64,000 nt of DNA from Halorussus limi (GTDB lineage: Archaea; Halobacteriota; Halobacteria; Halobacteriales; Haladaptataceae): the NCBI RefSeq assembly GCF_023238205.1, contig NZ_CP096659.1:3241626-3305625 (forward strand). The letters are read 5' to 3'. Within the stretch, counting starts at the first letter, position 1. Every line of letters begins with the position of its first letter. Made by a program: the position numbers and the translations under genes. Positions 16,679-26,483 of this stretch are shown here, piece after piece. Under the pieces are notes generated by a model. The model made no database searches, was not told where the DNA came from, and saw only the letters and a program-made list of their open reading frames with translations.

Positions 16679-18004
16679 TCAGGCGAACGCCGCGAGAACA
16701 TTGCCGGCCGAGACGAACAGGTCGTCGTCCGCGACGACCGGTTTTCCGGAGTGAGCCAACGAGTCGAAGGTCAGTTTCCAGTTTTCCCGGCCCGTTCTCG
16801 CCTCGAAAGAGTACAGGCTGTCGGGCCGTGCGGAGACGTAGACGGTTCCGTCCGCGACGACCGGGTCGGTCCAAATGCCGTCTACCCGCCGGTGGTTCCG
16901 GTCGCCGAGGAACGTCTCCCACTCGACCGCGCCGCCGGCGGCCGAGAACGTTCGCAGGTGGCCGTCGTCGGTTCCGGCATACACGCTCGCGCCGTCGGTC
17001 GAGACCGTGCCGTATCCTCCGGTCGCCCGCCACCGAACCAACCCGTCGGGGTCGAGCGCAACCACGTCGTCACTCGCGATGGCGAGGATTCGGCAGTCGG
17101 TGACGGCCACGTCGGTGACCAATCGGTCGCTGTCCGAATCGCCTCCGGCGAGCGTCGCGGACCAGCGCTCGCGCCCGTCGGATGCGCGGAGCGCAGTCAG
17201 CGTTCCGTCGGCGGTCCCGACGAAGACGCTCCCGTCGTAGACGGCCGGACGAGCGCTCAGTCGCTCGCCGGCCGAGGCGGTCCACTCCGCGGTGCCGTCG
17301 GACCGGAGCGCAGTCACCGACCCGGAACCGGCGGTAACGTAGATTCGCTCGTCCGTCGGCGTCACCGCCTCCACGCCCTCCTCGGGGTCGAACGTCCAGC
17401 GTCGGGTGCCGTCGGTCCGGCCGACAGCGCTGAGTCGGGACCACGTGGCGACGTGAACGGCGTCGCCCGTCACCGCGAGCGCTCGCGGGGCCTCGTCGCC
17501 CAACGGATACGTCCAGACGCGCTCGCCGGACGCCCTGTCGTAGGCGTGGAGAGCGTTTCCCTCGGGCATCGGTGACTCGGCCCCCGGCAGAAGCCGCTTG
17601 CCGACGAAGAGTCGGTCGCTCGTCACGGCCGGGTCGGTGAACCCGGCTTCGACGTACGCGTCCGTTTCCGGGGGTTCGGCCGTTCGTTGCCACCGGGCCG
17701 ACGGCTTCTCGACCGGGCCGGTCGCCGACGGGGCGTAGTTCGTGTTCGCCGGGTCGCGGTCGGGGAGCGGCCACCCCGTCTCCGGGAGCGACTTCGGCGC
17801 GCACTCGGACGCTTCGGCGGCGGTCGTCGTTTGCTCGGTGGTCGTGGTCGTCTCGGACGTCCTCTGCGCGGTGGTTTCGGTACGTCGCGTCGTAGTCCGG
17901 GTCGCGGCGTCGTCCAGTGAGTCGTCTCGAGCGGTGCAACCGGCCAGGGCGGCCAGACCGACGCCGGAGGCGCGCAGGAGTTCGCGGCGGGAGGGCGGAG
18001 ACAT
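16679..18004 (-). CDS. PQQ-like beta-propeller lipoprotein
   Basis: A 441-residue exported protein. The signal RRELLRASGVGLAALAGC combines a twin-arginine motif with a lipobox, the common haloarchaeal route to lipid-anchored surface proteins. A Thr-rich linker (about 30-65) leads to a WD-like/PQQ-type propeller with repeated V(Y/F)VGTADGTLTALRASDG-style blades. Such domains bind proteins or cofactors; in BamB-type proteins they are scaffolds. No catalytic residues for quinoprotein dehydrogenase are visible. It may cooperate with the neighbouring ASST-like propeller. Confidence 0.85.
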   Translation of the reverse strand: MSPPSRRELLRASGVGLAALAGCTARDDSLDDAATRTTTRRTETTAQRTSETTTTTEQTTTAAEASECAPKSLPETGWPLPDRDPANTNYAPSATGPVEKPSARWQRTAEPPETDAYVEAGFTDPAVTSDRLFVGKRLLPGAESPMPEGNALHAYDRASGERVWTYPLGDEAPRALAVTGDAVHVATWSRLSAVGRTDGTRRWTFDPEEGVEAVTPTDERIYVTAGSGSVTALRSDGTAEWTASAGERLSARPAVYDGSVFVGTADGTLTALRASDGRERWSATLAGGDSDSDRLVTDVAVTDCRILAIASDDVVALDPDGLVRWRATGGYGTVSTDGASVYAGTDDGHLRTFSAAGGAVEWETFLGDRNHRRVDGIWTDPVVADGTVYVSARPDSLYSFEARTGRENWKLTFDSLAHSGKPVVADDDLFVSAGNVLAAFA

Positions 18005-18096
18005 GTCTGAGTAGTCAGACCTCTCCGACAAGTGCTTTCCGGGAACGCCGACGGTGGTCCGCTGTCTTTATACTACCACTCGCGCAAAATTTGCGT

Positions 18097-19239
18097 ATGG
18101 ATTTCAGCCTTCCCGACGAGCACCAGATGATTCGGGACGAGGTGCGCCGGTTCTGCGACGAGGAGATAGAGCCCATAGCGCAGGACATCGAGGACGAACA
18201 CCGCTTCCCCGAGGAAATCTTCGACCAACTCGCGGACCTCGACATGATGGGCGTGCCCGTCAGCGAGGAGTACGGCGGACTCGGCGGCGACCAGTTGATG
18301 TACGCGCTGGTGACCGAGGAACTCGGTCGGGTCTCCGGTTCCATCGGCCTCTCGTACGCCGCGCACGTCTCGCTAGCCTCCAAGCCCATCGAACTGTTCG
18401 GCACGGAGGAGCAGAAGGAACGGTGGCTTCGACCCCTCGCGGAAGGCGAGTATCTCGGCTCGTGGGCGCTGACCGAACCCGGTAGCGGGTCGGACGCCAG
18501 CGACATGGACACGATGGCGGAGAAGCAGGGCGACGAGTGGGTCCTGAACGGCACGAAGCAGTTCATCACCAACGCCAACGTCGCCGGGTCGGTCCTCGTC
18601 AAGGCGGTCACGGACCCTGGCGCGGGCTACGACGGCATCTCGACGTTCATCGTGGACCCCGTGGAGGACGACGGCTTCGAGGTCACGACCGTCTGGGACA
18701 AGATGGGACTGAACGCCTCGCCGACGTGCGAGATAAAGCTGACCGATGTCCGCCTGCCCGAGGACCGCCTGCTCGGCGAGGAGGGCGACGGCTGGGAACA
18801 GACGAAGAAGACGCTGGACGGCGGCCGCATCTCCATCGCGGCGCTCTCGACCGGACTCGCGCAGGGCGCCTTCGAGGCCGCCAAGGAGTACAGCAAGGAG
18901 CGCGAGCAGTTCGGCCAGCCCATCTCGAAGTTCGACGCCATCCGGAACAAGGTCGTCTCGATGGACCGGAAGGTAGAGCGCGCCCGCCTGCTGACCCACA
19001 AGGCGGCGTGGAAGTACGACCAAGGGAACTCGGTCTCCCACGAGAGCGCGCTCGCCAAACTCGACGCCAGCGAGGCCGCCCGCGAAGTCGCCGAGGACGC
19101 GGTCCAGACGCTCGGCGGTTACGGCTACACCGAGGACTTCGCGCCCCAGCGGTTCTTCCGCGACGCGAAGCTGATGGAGATCGGCGAGGGGACCAGCGAG
19201 ATTCAGCACCTCGTCATCGGACGAGAGCTCGGTCTCTGA
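18097..19239 (+). CDS. Acyl-CoA dehydrogenase
   Basis: A 380-residue FAD enzyme of fatty acid or branched-chain acyl-CoA oxidation. It begins MDFSLPDEHQMIRDEVRRF, holds the acyl-CoA/FAD-binding WALTEPGSGSDASD at about 128-141, and the C-terminal GGYGYTEDF with the catalytic-base region EGTSEIQHLVIGREL. ATG 18097 fits the family start. A TATA-like TTTATACTACC lies about 25 bases upstream. A second gene of identical length is at 41387. Confidence 0.95.
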   Translation: MDFSLPDEHQMIRDEVRRFCDEEIEPIAQDIEDEHRFPEEIFDQLADLDMMGVPVSEEYGGLGGDQLMYALVTEELGRVSGSIGLSYAAHVSLASKPIELFGTEEQKERWLRPLAEGEYLGSWALTEPGSGSDASDMDTMAEKQGDEWVLNGTKQFITNANVAGSVLVKAVTDPGAGYDGISTFIVDPVEDDGFEVTTVWDKMGLNASPTCEIKLTDVRLPEDRLLGEEGDGWEQTKKTLDGGRISIAALSTGLAQGAFEAAKEYSKEREQFGQPISKFDAIRNKVVSMDRKVERARLLTHKAAWKYDQGNSVSHESALAKLDASEAAREVAEDAVQTLGGYGYTEDFAPQRFFRDAKLMEIGEGTSEIQHLVIGRELGL

Positions 19240-19513
19240 ACCAGCCGACAACCGACGCGTCCCGGAGTACGTTCTTCTCTTTTCACCGCACTGCTCGGGT
19301 CGAGAGTAGCGGAACTACGTCTCCGAGCGCGCACCCAAGCTCAGACGCTGGAACGGAGCGGCTATCGGGACCAGAGACAGCGACGAGACCGCAGGAGAAG
19401 AGCAAGAAGCCGACGTAGCGCGGTAGTCGAGTCCGAAACCGACACCGACGGGGCGAGCGGTCGCTGACGACACCGCTGGCTACGCGACGGGAGAAACGAG
19501 AGGAAAACGGGGC

Positions 19514-20101
19514 TCAGAGCTGGACTGCTTTCTGACTAGTCAGCGTCTGGGGCACGTTGTGGTGGTAGGTCACTGCACCTGCGGAAGTGACGATCTTGAT
19601 GGTGAACTCCTCGCTCTCGCGGAGGCCGTGGGAGCCGTCGGTGATCGCCGCGGTGTCGAGCGTCACCCGGAACCGGTCGCCCTGGTCCACGAGCACCGGC
19701 GCGGTGCCGCCGATGTCCTTGATGGTCGAGACGCTGAAGTTCCCTTCGTCGGCGGTCTCGTTTGCGGTCAGAATCCTCCCGTGGTCGGGACCGAGCCACT
19801 CGACCGTGGCGGTCGAGAGGTTCACGTCGCCCGACCCGGAACTCTTCATGACGGTCAGGTTCACGGTGTGGATGGATTGGTCGTTGCCCACGATGCCGAC
19901 CGTGCTGACGACCTTCACTCGGTTGGTGACCTGTCCGGTGGCTTCCGTGCCCGTCTGCTCGGATTTGGTCTGGAGGAAGCCCGCGGTGTTGATGAGTACG
20001 CCCGCTGCGATAGCGGCGACCAGTACCATGGCGATGAACACGATGAGCGTCCCGATACCCACCTGTGCCCGGTCGGGCCGCCAGTTGTCGGTGTCGAACA
20101 T
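19514..20101 (-). CDS. Archaellin (archaeal flagellin) of FlaB type, orphan
   Basis: A 195-residue protein with a class III signal: a short charged N-terminus (RPDRAQ) followed by the very conserved [20 protein letters not shown], which also ends with [11 protein letters not shown]. This is the archaellin N-terminus, processed by a prepilin peptidase so that the hydrophobic helix builds the filament core. The C-terminal domain is beta-rich and acidic. No other arl/fla genes are adjacent, so it is an orphan copy; it may be a minor or alternative filament subunit. Confidence 0.85.
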   Translation of the reverse strand: MFDTDNWRPDRAQVGIGTLIVFIAMVLVAAIAAGVLINTAGFLQTKSEQTGTEATGQVTNRVKVVSTVGIVGNDQSIHTVNLTVMKSSGSGDVNLSTATVEWLGPDHGRILTANETADEGNFSVSTIKDIGGTAPVLVDQGDRFRVTLDTAAITDGSHGLRESEEFTIKIVTSAGAVTYHHNVPQTLTSQKAVQL

Positions 20102-20298
20102 AGTTCTCTTCTGGGCAGCTTTTCTCGTACCGAGGACATAAAACCCCGATACCATTATCAGGGATGAAAACAGACGCGGGGAGGGATAAAATACGGCCGT
20201 GAGGCCACCTAAGGCCTATTTTCCGTTTCTCCTTACTCCGACTTGTAATGTGTATTACCTCAGAAGAAAACGGGAATCGGCGACGGACCTGCCGGGTT

Positions 20299-21555
20299 TC
20301 AGGGCCAGTTGCCGCTCTCCTCGTAGGCGTCTACGACGCGCTGGATGGCGACGACGTAGGCGGCGGTCCGCATGTTGGGCGCGCCGGTCTCCTCGTAGGT
20401 CTCGACCAGATTGTCGAAGGCGTCGGTAATGATGCGTTCGAGTTCCTCGTTGACGCGCTTTTCGGTCCAGTGGAACCGCTGGCGGTTCTGGACCCACTCG
20501 AAGTACGAGACGGTGACGCCGCCCGCGTTCGCGAGGATGTCGGGGAAGACGTAGGTGTCCGAGTCGGCCAGCACGTCGTCGGCCTCGGGCGTGAGCGGAC
20601 CGTTTGCGGCCTCCACGATGACGTCGGCCGCAACGTCTTCTGCGAGGTCGCCGTCGATAGCGTTCTCGAGCGCCGCGGGGACCAACAGGTCCACGTCGAG
20701 CGTGAGCAGGTCCTCGTTCGAGAACTCGTCGTCGGCGCCGGGATAGTCCGTGACGCTGCCGGTCTCGTTCTTGTGGCCCTTCACGTCCGCGGGGTCGAAG
20801 CCCTCCTCGCTGTAGATAGCCCCGCTGGAGTCCGAGACCGCGACGACGTTCGCGCCGAGTTCGTCGATGAGGTTCGCCGCTATCCACCCGGCGTTACCGT
20901 ACCCCTGCACCGCGACCGACGCGCCCTCGATGTCCCGGTCGAGGTAGTCGAACGCCTCGCGTGCGGTCAGCATGGTCGAGCGTCCGGTCGCCTCGACGCG
21001 ACCCGCGCTCCCGCCGCTGTCGGGGGACTTGCCCGTGATGACGCCGGGTTCGGTCGTGTTCTCCAGCGTCTCGTAGGTGTCCTTTATCCAGTTCATCTCG
21101 CGCTGGCCCGTGTTCACGTCGGGGGCGGGGATGTCCTTGTCCACGCCGATGAACGGGCGCAGTTCCTTGGCGAACGACCGCGTGATGCGTTCGAGTTCCT
21201 CCTCGCTGTAGTCGTCGGGGTCGATGACGATACCGCCCTTCCCGCCGCCGTAGGGGATGTCCACGACGGCGCACTTGTAGACCATCCACCCGGAGAGCGC
21301 CTTGACCTCGTCGCGGGAGACGTTCGGATGGTAGCGGATGCCGCCCTTGTAGGGACCGCGGTCGCCGTTGAACTCCGAGCGGAACGCCTTGAACACCTCG
21401 ACCGAGTCGTCGTCCATCTCGACCGAGAGGTTGGTCTCCAGCACGCGCTCGGGGTGTTTGAGGCGGTTCAGCACGTCCTCGCCGACGTCCATGTACTCCG
21501 ACGCGTCGTCGATCTGTTCCTGCAGGCTTTCGAAGGGATTTGCTTGCTCGGACAT
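20299..21555 (-). CDS. Glu/Leu/Phe/Val dehydrogenase (glutamate dehydrogenase)
   Basis: A 418-residue enzyme that interconverts glutamate with 2-oxoglutarate and ammonia. The substrate and catalytic lysines are in [11 protein letters not shown] (Lys70), YKCAVVDIP (Lys94) and GGGKGG (Lys106), and the Rossmann GYGNAG motif is at about residues 209-214. The coenzyme (NAD or NADP) is not decided by inspection. It is divergently oriented from a second dehydrogenase, sharing a 286-bp intergenic region. Confidence 0.95.
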   Translation of the reverse strand: MSEQANPFESLQEQIDDASEYMDVGEDVLNRLKHPERVLETNLSVEMDDDSVEVFKAFRSEFNGDRGPYKGGIRYHPNVSRDEVKALSGWMVYKCAVVDIPYGGGKGGIVIDPDDYSEEELERITRSFAKELRPFIGVDKDIPAPDVNTGQREMNWIKDTYETLENTTEPGVITGKSPDSGGSAGRVEATGRSTMLTAREAFDYLDRDIEGASVAVQGYGNAGWIAANLIDELGANVVAVSDSSGAIYSEEGFDPADVKGHKNETGSVTDYPGADDEFSNEDLLTLDVDLLVPAALENAIDGDLAEDVAADVIVEAANGPLTPEADDVLADSDTYVFPDILANAGGVTVSYFEWVQNRQRFHWTEKRVNEELERIITDAFDNLVETYEETGAPNMRTAAYVVAIQRVVDAYEESGNWP

Positions 21556-21841
21556 GAGTGGGAATTTCTGGCGTCAAGTTACAACGTCTCGATAGCGACT
21601 CATACAGTTTCCGGAACGGGAACATTCCACAGACCGTACGCGGGCAGGTCCGACTAACCGCATCCAAATCCGGCGCCGGCCGTAAGTGTGTGTATAAGGA
21701 CCTAAGATGAGACTATAGCATTAATATTTTATACGCCTGCGGGAACGTACGTCTACGATGCGTCGCCGAGGCGACTCGCCGTCGCGGGTCCGAACGGGGT
21801 CGGTCCCCGCCGGGTCGTGCAGTCGACGCGCCGAACAAATC

Positions 21842-23143
21842 ATGCCTGCAGAAACCGTCGAATCCACGGAACAGAAGGGTAGTGACGAGGAAATCGAAGA
21901 ACCCGAGTCCGCGCTCGAAACCGCGCGCCGCCAACTCGAACACGCCACGGCCCATCTCGACGTGGACGAGGGCGTCGTCGAGCGACTCAAGCATCCGACG
22001 AAGGTCCACCGCGTCGCGGTGCCCCTGAAGCGCGACGACGGGAGCGTCGAGGTGTTCACGGGCTACCGCGCCCAGCACGACGACGTGCGCGGCCCGTACA
22101 AGGGCGGCCTGCGCTTCCACCCCCACGTCAGCGAGGAGGAGTGCGTGGGGCTGTCGATGTGGATGACGTGGAAGTGCGCGGTGATGGACCTGCCGTTCGG
22201 CGGCGGGAAGGGCGGCATCGTCGTGGACCCGAAGGACCTGAGCGACGACGAGAAGGAGCGACTCACCCGCCGGTTCGCCGAGGAACTCCGGAAGTTCGTC
22301 GGACCGAAGAAGGACATCCCCGCGCCCGACATGGGCACCGACGCCCAGACGATGGCGTGGTTCATGGACGCCTACTCGATGCAGGAGGGCGAGACGATTC
22401 CCGGCGTCGTCACGGGCAAGCCGCCGGTCGTCGGCGGGAGCGAGGGCCGCCAAGAAGCGCCCGGCCGGTCGGTCGCCATCATCACCCGCGAGGCCGCCGA
22501 GTACTACGACTACGACCTCGAAGAGACCACAGTGGCCGTGCAGGGGTTCGGGAGCGTGGGCGCGAACGCCGCCCGCCTGCTCGACGACTGGGGCGCGAAC
22601 GTCGTCGCCGTCAGCGACGTGAACGGCGCCATCTACGACCCCGACGGACTGGACACCCACGCGGTGCCTTCCCACGAGGAGGAACCCGAGGCCGTGATGC
22701 AGTACGACGCGCCCGAGAAGCTCTCGAACGAGAAGATTCTCGAACTCGACGTGGACGTGTTGGTCCCGGCGGCCATCGGTAACGTCCTCACCGCGGACAA
22801 CGCGAACGACGTGCAGGCCGACGTGGTCGTCGAGGGCGCGAACGGTCCGACGACGTTCTCCGCCGACGCCATACTGGAGGAGAACGGCGTCGAAGTCATC
22901 CCCGACATCCTCGCGAACGCGGGCGGGGTCACCGTCTCGTACTTCGAGTGGTTGCAGGACATCAACCGCCGCCAGTGGTCGCTCGAACGCGTCAACGACG
23001 AACTGGAGAAGCACATGCTCTCGGCGTGGGACGACGTGCGGGCCGAAGTCGAGGCCCGTGACGTGAGTTGGCGCGACGCCGCCTACGTCGTCGCGCTCTC
23101 GCGCATCGCCGAGGCGAAGAGCACCCGCGGTCTCTGGCCCTGA
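21842..23143 (+). CDS. Second glutamate dehydrogenase
   Basis: A 433-residue paralogue of the divergent neighbour with the same [27 protein letters not shown] and GFGSVG motifs, but a longer acidic N-terminus. ATG 21842 matches the start of other family members. A strong TATA-like sequence (ATATTTTATACG, 21724-21735) sits at leaderless distance from an in-frame ATG at 21758, which would add 28 residues of arginine-rich sequence; the 5' part may instead be untranslated. The pair probably splits anabolic and catabolic roles or cofactors. Confidence 0.93.
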   Translation: MPAETVESTEQKGSDEEIEEPESALETARRQLEHATAHLDVDEGVVERLKHPTKVHRVAVPLKRDDGSVEVFTGYRAQHDDVRGPYKGGLRFHPHVSEEECVGLSMWMTWKCAVMDLPFGGGKGGIVVDPKDLSDDEKERLTRRFAEELRKFVGPKKDIPAPDMGTDAQTMAWFMDAYSMQEGETIPGVVTGKPPVVGGSEGRQEAPGRSVAIITREAAEYYDYDLEETTVAVQGFGSVGANAARLLDDWGANVVAVSDVNGAIYDPDGLDTHAVPSHEEEPEAVMQYDAPEKLSNEKILELDVDVLVPAAIGNVLTADNANDVQADVVVEGANGPTTFSADAILEENGVEVIPDILANAGGVTVSYFEWLQDINRRQWSLERVNDELEKHMLSAWDDVRAEVEARDVSWRDAAYVVALSRIAEAKSTRGLWP

Positions 23144-23170
23144 AGTCCGGACTCCGATTCGGCTATCGGT

Positions 23171-24055
23171 CTACTTCTCGTCGGCCGCCTCGGCGTACGC
23201 CAGCACGCGTTCGGCCTGCGCGACCAGCGGCGCGTCTATCATCTCGCCCTCGACCCGGAAGACGCCCCGACCCTCGGCGTCGGCCTCGGCTTTCGCCGCC
23301 AGCACGCGCTCGGCCCACTCGACGCGGTCGGGGTCGGGCGTGAACGACTCGTTGATGGGCGCGACCTGCGCGGGGTGAATCGCCATCTTGCCGTCGTAGC
23401 CCAGTTCGATGGCGAACTCGGTCTCCTCGCGCAGGCCCTCTCTATCCTCGATGTCGGTGTAAACCGTGTCGATGGCGTCCACGTTCGCCGCGCTGGCCGC
23501 CAGAACGACGTGTTCGCGGGCGTGGAGGACTTCGGTTCCCTCGTCGGTCCGGGTCGCGCCGAGGTCCGCGGCGAGGTCCTCCGCGCCGAAGACGAGCGCG
23601 TCGACCTCTGGCACCTCGGCGACGGACTCGGCCGACAGGATTCCGGCGGCGGTCTCGACCAGCGCGAGAATCGGCACCTCGGCGTCTCGCTCGGCCAACA
23701 GGTCGGCCAGCGCCTCGGCGTCGTCTGCGTCTTCGGTCTTTGGAAGCATCACGGCGTCGAGAGTTTCGGCGGCGTTCGCGGCCGACGCCTCGTCGCCCGT
23801 CGCGCCGCCGAGGACGCCTCGCAGGTCGTCGTCCGCGGCGATGCCCGTCGGGTTGACACGGACGCAGACCTCGCAGTCCGGGTCGAAGTCGGGGTCGGCC
23901 AATACCTCGCGGACCGCCTCGCGCGCGCCGGCCTTGGCGCCAGGGGCCACCGCGTCCTCCAAGTCGAAGACGAGCACGTCGGCCCCCGCGCTCGGCGCTT
24001 TGCGCATCATCTCCGGGCGGTCGCCCGGCGTGAACATGACGCTTCGTCGTGGCAT
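23171..24055 (-). CDS. CitE-type CoA-ester lyase (HpcH/HpaI aldolase family)
   Basis: A 294-residue Mg-dependent lyase. It begins MPRRSVMFTPGDRPEMM with VFDLEDAVAP (the metal/CoA site) at about 33-42 and later VFGAEDLAADLG. Family members cleave citramalyl-, malyl- or methylmalyl-CoA to an acyl-CoA plus pyruvate or glyoxylate. In haloarchaea a beta-methylmalyl-CoA lyase serves the methylaspartate cycle, and in mycobacteria a CitE-MaoC pair serves itaconate/leucine breakdown. The MaoC gene 1.8 kb away supports either. Which substrate is used is not decided here. Confidence 0.88.
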   Translation of the reverse strand: MPRRSVMFTPGDRPEMMRKAPSAGADVLVFDLEDAVAPGAKAGAREAVREVLADPDFDPDCEVCVRVNPTGIAADDDLRGVLGGATGDEASAANAAETLDAVMLPKTEDADDAEALADLLAERDAEVPILALVETAAGILSAESVAEVPEVDALVFGAEDLAADLGATRTDEGTEVLHAREHVVLAASAANVDAIDTVYTDIEDREGLREETEFAIELGYDGKMAIHPAQVAPINESFTPDPDRVEWAERVLAAKAEADAEGRGVFRVEGEMIDAPLVAQAERVLAYAEAADEK

Positions 24056-24147
24056 ACCCGGACCAAAGAGTGCGCGGACTTTCAACCCCGTGGAAACGCG
24101 GCCTGCGAGCCACGAACCGACGCACCCGAGTATTTTAGTCTATATAA

Positions 24148-24155
24148 CTAGAGAA
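24148..24155 (+). promoter_or_regulatory. CTAGAGAA element upstream of Cys-rich peptide 1
   Basis: CTAGAGAA ends 41 bases before the ATG at 24196. The same octamer ends 40 bases before the ATG of the related peptide gene at 26484. Conserved spacing to two similar genes suggests a shared promoter or operator element. Confidence 0.45.
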
Positions 24156-24195
24156 AAGAACTTAGTCAGAAAAGTTAGTTACGTATACTGCAGTC

Positions 24196-24453
24196 ATGAA
24201 ACGACGCACCCTGCTCCGCAACACCGCATCGACCGGCCTGCTGGCGATGGGCGCGACCAGCGTCGCCGCGGCCACGACCAACGAGGGCGACTTTGACCCC
24301 GAAGACCTCCCGGACGACCCGACGGTCTCGGTCCTCGACGATGAGACCGGCGAGCGCGTCGAAAAGCCGCTGTCCGAGACCGACGCGACCCTCTCGGACT
24401 GCTGCGTCGTGAAGGACGGTTGCGACTGCGCGTGCCACTGTTGCATCTGTTGA
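24196..24453 (+). CDS. Tat-exported small peptide with eight-cysteine tail (1)
   Basis: An 85-residue product. Residues 1-25 are a twin-arginine signal (MKRRTLLRN, then a hydrophobic run ending SVAAA). The mature part is acidic, then ends in a cysteine cluster DCCVVKDGCDCACHCCIC with eight Cys and one His. This could be a folded disulfide peptide, a metallothionein-like metal binder or a toxin of halocin type; nothing decides between them. It resembles the gene at 26484 in layout and in signal sequence. It is not halocin C8, whose sequence I recall as different. Confidence 0.7.
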   Translation: MKRRTLLRNTASTGLLAMGATSVAAATTNEGDFDPEDLPDDPTVSVLDDETGERVEKPLSETDATLSDCCVVKDGCDCACHCCIC

Positions 24454-24522
24454 GGCAGTCGCGCGAGGGTCGAATCCGCAGAACGCTCTTCTTTGCCTCG
24501 CTGTCCCGCGACCGAGAGCGCG

Positions 24523-25731
24523 TCAGCGCGGACCGGCGTCGAGCGAAAGCGCAGTGACGGTCCCGCCGCGGTCGGCCACGTACGCCGTCGCGTCGGCGAC
24601 GACGACCGGGGCCACCACGGCGTCCGTCGCCCGGCACCACCACAGTACCGTCCCGTCGTCCCCGTCCAGCGCCCACACGTCCCCCGCGTCGGTCGCCGCG
24701 AGGAGGGCGTCGCCGGCGACCGTCGGCGACGACCAGACGCGCGCCCCGAGGTCGGTCCGCCACACCACGGACCCGTCCTCGGCGTCGAAGGCGTAGACGA
24801 ACCCGTCCCCGCTTCCCGCGAAGACGGTCCCGTCCGCCACCGTCGGCGACGCCCACACCGCACCGCCGGTCTCGGCGCGCCACCGTTCCCTGCCCGTCGT
24901 CGCCGAAACGGCGCACACTCGACCGTCGTCCACCGTTCCGACGTACGCGGTGTCGTCGGTCACCGCGGGCGCACCGCCGACCGCGACGGAGGGCGCGAAC
25001 CGCCAGCGTTCGCGGCCGTCGGTCGGGTCGCGGGCGTACGCCCCACCGTCGAGACTGGCGAGGAGTAGCCGCCGACCGTCGTGGGCCAGCGAACAGAGCG
25101 CCCGCGCCGCGTTCCGAAAGCTCCGGCGTCGGGAGCCGTCTTCGCCGTGGAGAGCGGTGATACGGCCGTCGTCGGCCGCCACGAAGACCTCGCCGTCGGC
25201 GACCGTCGGCGACGCCTGCACGCCGCCGTCGGCAGCGAACTCCCACCGGCGGTCGCCCGTCGCGGCGTCGAAGGCGACGACCGCGCCGCCGTCGGTGCCA
25301 GCGCAGACGACGCCCGCGGAGACCGTCGGTGCCGTGAGTCGACCGCTCGCCCGCCGGGACCACTTCTCGGCGCCGTCGTCGGCGCCGAACGCGTGCACGC
25401 AGCCGTTCGCACAGGCGAGGTAGACCGTCCCGTCGCGGACCGCCGGTGCGGTCTCGGCCGGGCCATCGGCCCGAAACCGGAAGCGAATCCGCGAGTCGTC
25501 CGGAGTCGCGCGCCGGTCGGTGGAGTGCGTCACACGTTCGTCCGAGTCGGTCGGCGTCGGACGCGTACGCGGCCGCCCAGCGGGCGACTCGCGTGCGTCC
25601 GACCCACCGGCCGAGGGCGTCGCGCCCCGCGGCGTCCCTCGCGCCGCTTCGCGTCCGGGGGTCGAGCCGACTCGGTCGCGTTCCCCTGTTCGCGGTCGTA
25701 CCCACTCGAACCGGCTTGCGTCTTCGGACAT
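24523..25731 (-). CDS. Cytoplasmic PQQ-like beta-propeller protein
   Basis: A 402-residue protein with a disordered, Arg/Pro-rich N-terminus (about 1-85) and a seven- to eight-blade propeller made of repeats such as TVADGTVFAGSGDGFVYAFD and GDVWALDGDDGTVLWW. It has no signal peptide or lipobox, unlike the propeller lipoprotein at 16679. Its 3' end converges on the first Cys-rich peptide gene (69 bp apart). Role unknown; scaffolding is the default for this fold. Confidence 0.82.
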   Translation of the reverse strand: MSEDASRFEWVRPRTGERDRVGSTPGREAARGTPRGATPSAGGSDARESPAGRPRTRPTPTDSDERVTHSTDRRATPDDSRIRFRFRADGPAETAPAVRDGTVYLACANGCVHAFGADDGAEKWSRRASGRLTAPTVSAGVVCAGTDGGAVVAFDAATGDRRWEFAADGGVQASPTVADGEVFVAADDGRITALHGEDGSRRRSFRNAARALCSLAHDGRRLLLASLDGGAYARDPTDGRERWRFAPSVAVGGAPAVTDDTAYVGTVDDGRVCAVSATTGRERWRAETGGAVWASPTVADGTVFAGSGDGFVYAFDAEDGSVVWRTDLGARVWSSPTVAGDALLAATDAGDVWALDGDDGTVLWWCRATDAVVAPVVVADATAYVADRGGTVTALSLDAGPR

Positions 25732-25892
25732 GGTAAGCCTCGACTGTGACTGACTGCGACCCGATTTATTCGGGACTTATCCTTTGTTATGCACCGCTTA
25801 CCGGCGCGTAGGCGGTCCCTGAAACGGTCCGCAACCGTCGGCGGCGACCGGAACCGGCGGGATTTTTGCCGGGACGCGCCGACCGTTCAGCC

Positions 25893-26399
25893 ATGACGGG
25901 CCTCTACTACGAGGAGTTCGAGGTCGGCGAGACCTACGAACACGAGAAGCGCCGAACGATAAGCGAGTCCGACAACCAACAGTTCTGCGACATGACGATG
26001 AACCAGCAACCGCTCCACCTCGACGCCGACTTCGCCGAGGACACCCAGTTCGGCGAGCGGTTGGTCAACGGCCTCTACACCATGAGTCTCGCGGTCGGAC
26101 TCTCCATCCCGGACACCACCGACGGCACCATCGTCGCCAACCTCTCGTACGACGGCGTCGAGCATCCGAACCCCGTGTTCCACGGCGACACCATCCGCGC
26201 TCAATCCACCGTGACCGACAAGCGCGAGACCAGCGACGGCGAACGCGGCGTCGTGACGATGCACGTCGAGGCGTTCAAGGTCAACGGCGGGCGGGGAGAC
26301 GACGATGGAGACGGAGGCGACAACGGAGACGACGACGGCGAGACGCTGGTCTGCGAGTTCGACCGGACCGTGCTGTCGCTGAAGCGAGAGAATCAGTAG
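25893..26399 (+). CDS. MaoC family (R)-specific enoyl-CoA hydratase
   Basis: A 168-residue hot-dog fold enzyme. The active site is the segment MTMNQQPLHLDADFA (about 33-47) with the Asn-His arrangement of hydratase 2, followed by ERLVNGLYTMSLAVGL. It hydrates an enoyl-CoA such as mesaconyl-, itaconyl- or crotonyl-CoA. A Gly/Asp-rich insert (GGRGDDDGDGGDNGDDDGE, about 135-153) sits near the C-terminus in place of a loop. The start ATG 25893 fits family members; the frame is open 27 bases further up. Confidence 0.85.
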   Translation: MTGLYYEEFEVGETYEHEKRRTISESDNQQFCDMTMNQQPLHLDADFAEDTQFGERLVNGLYTMSLAVGLSIPDTTDGTIVANLSYDGVEHPNPVFHGDTIRAQSTVTDKRETSDGERGVVTMHVEAFKVNGGRGDDDGDGGDNGDDDGETLVCEFDRTVLSLKRENQ

Positions 26400-26436
26400 C
26401 CGACCGTCGTCGGCGCACCTATTTATTTCTAGAACT

Positions 26437-26444
26437 CTAGAGAA
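26437..26444 (+). promoter_or_regulatory. CTAGAGAA element upstream of Cys-rich peptide 2
   Basis: The octamer ends 40 bases before the ATG at 26484 and is embedded in an AT-rich block (TCTAGAACTCTAGAG). A TAATTTA stretch immediately downstream is a possible TATA box. See the matching element at 24148. Confidence 0.45.
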
Positions 26445-26483
26445 TAATTTATCTGCGTTGTTACACTATACCACGACTGCGCC

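Noticed and set aside
24196-24453. Halocin C8 homologue
   Set aside because: The Cys-rich peptide has a Tat signal as halocin C8 does, but its cysteine cluster and length do not match the halocin C8 sequence I recall.
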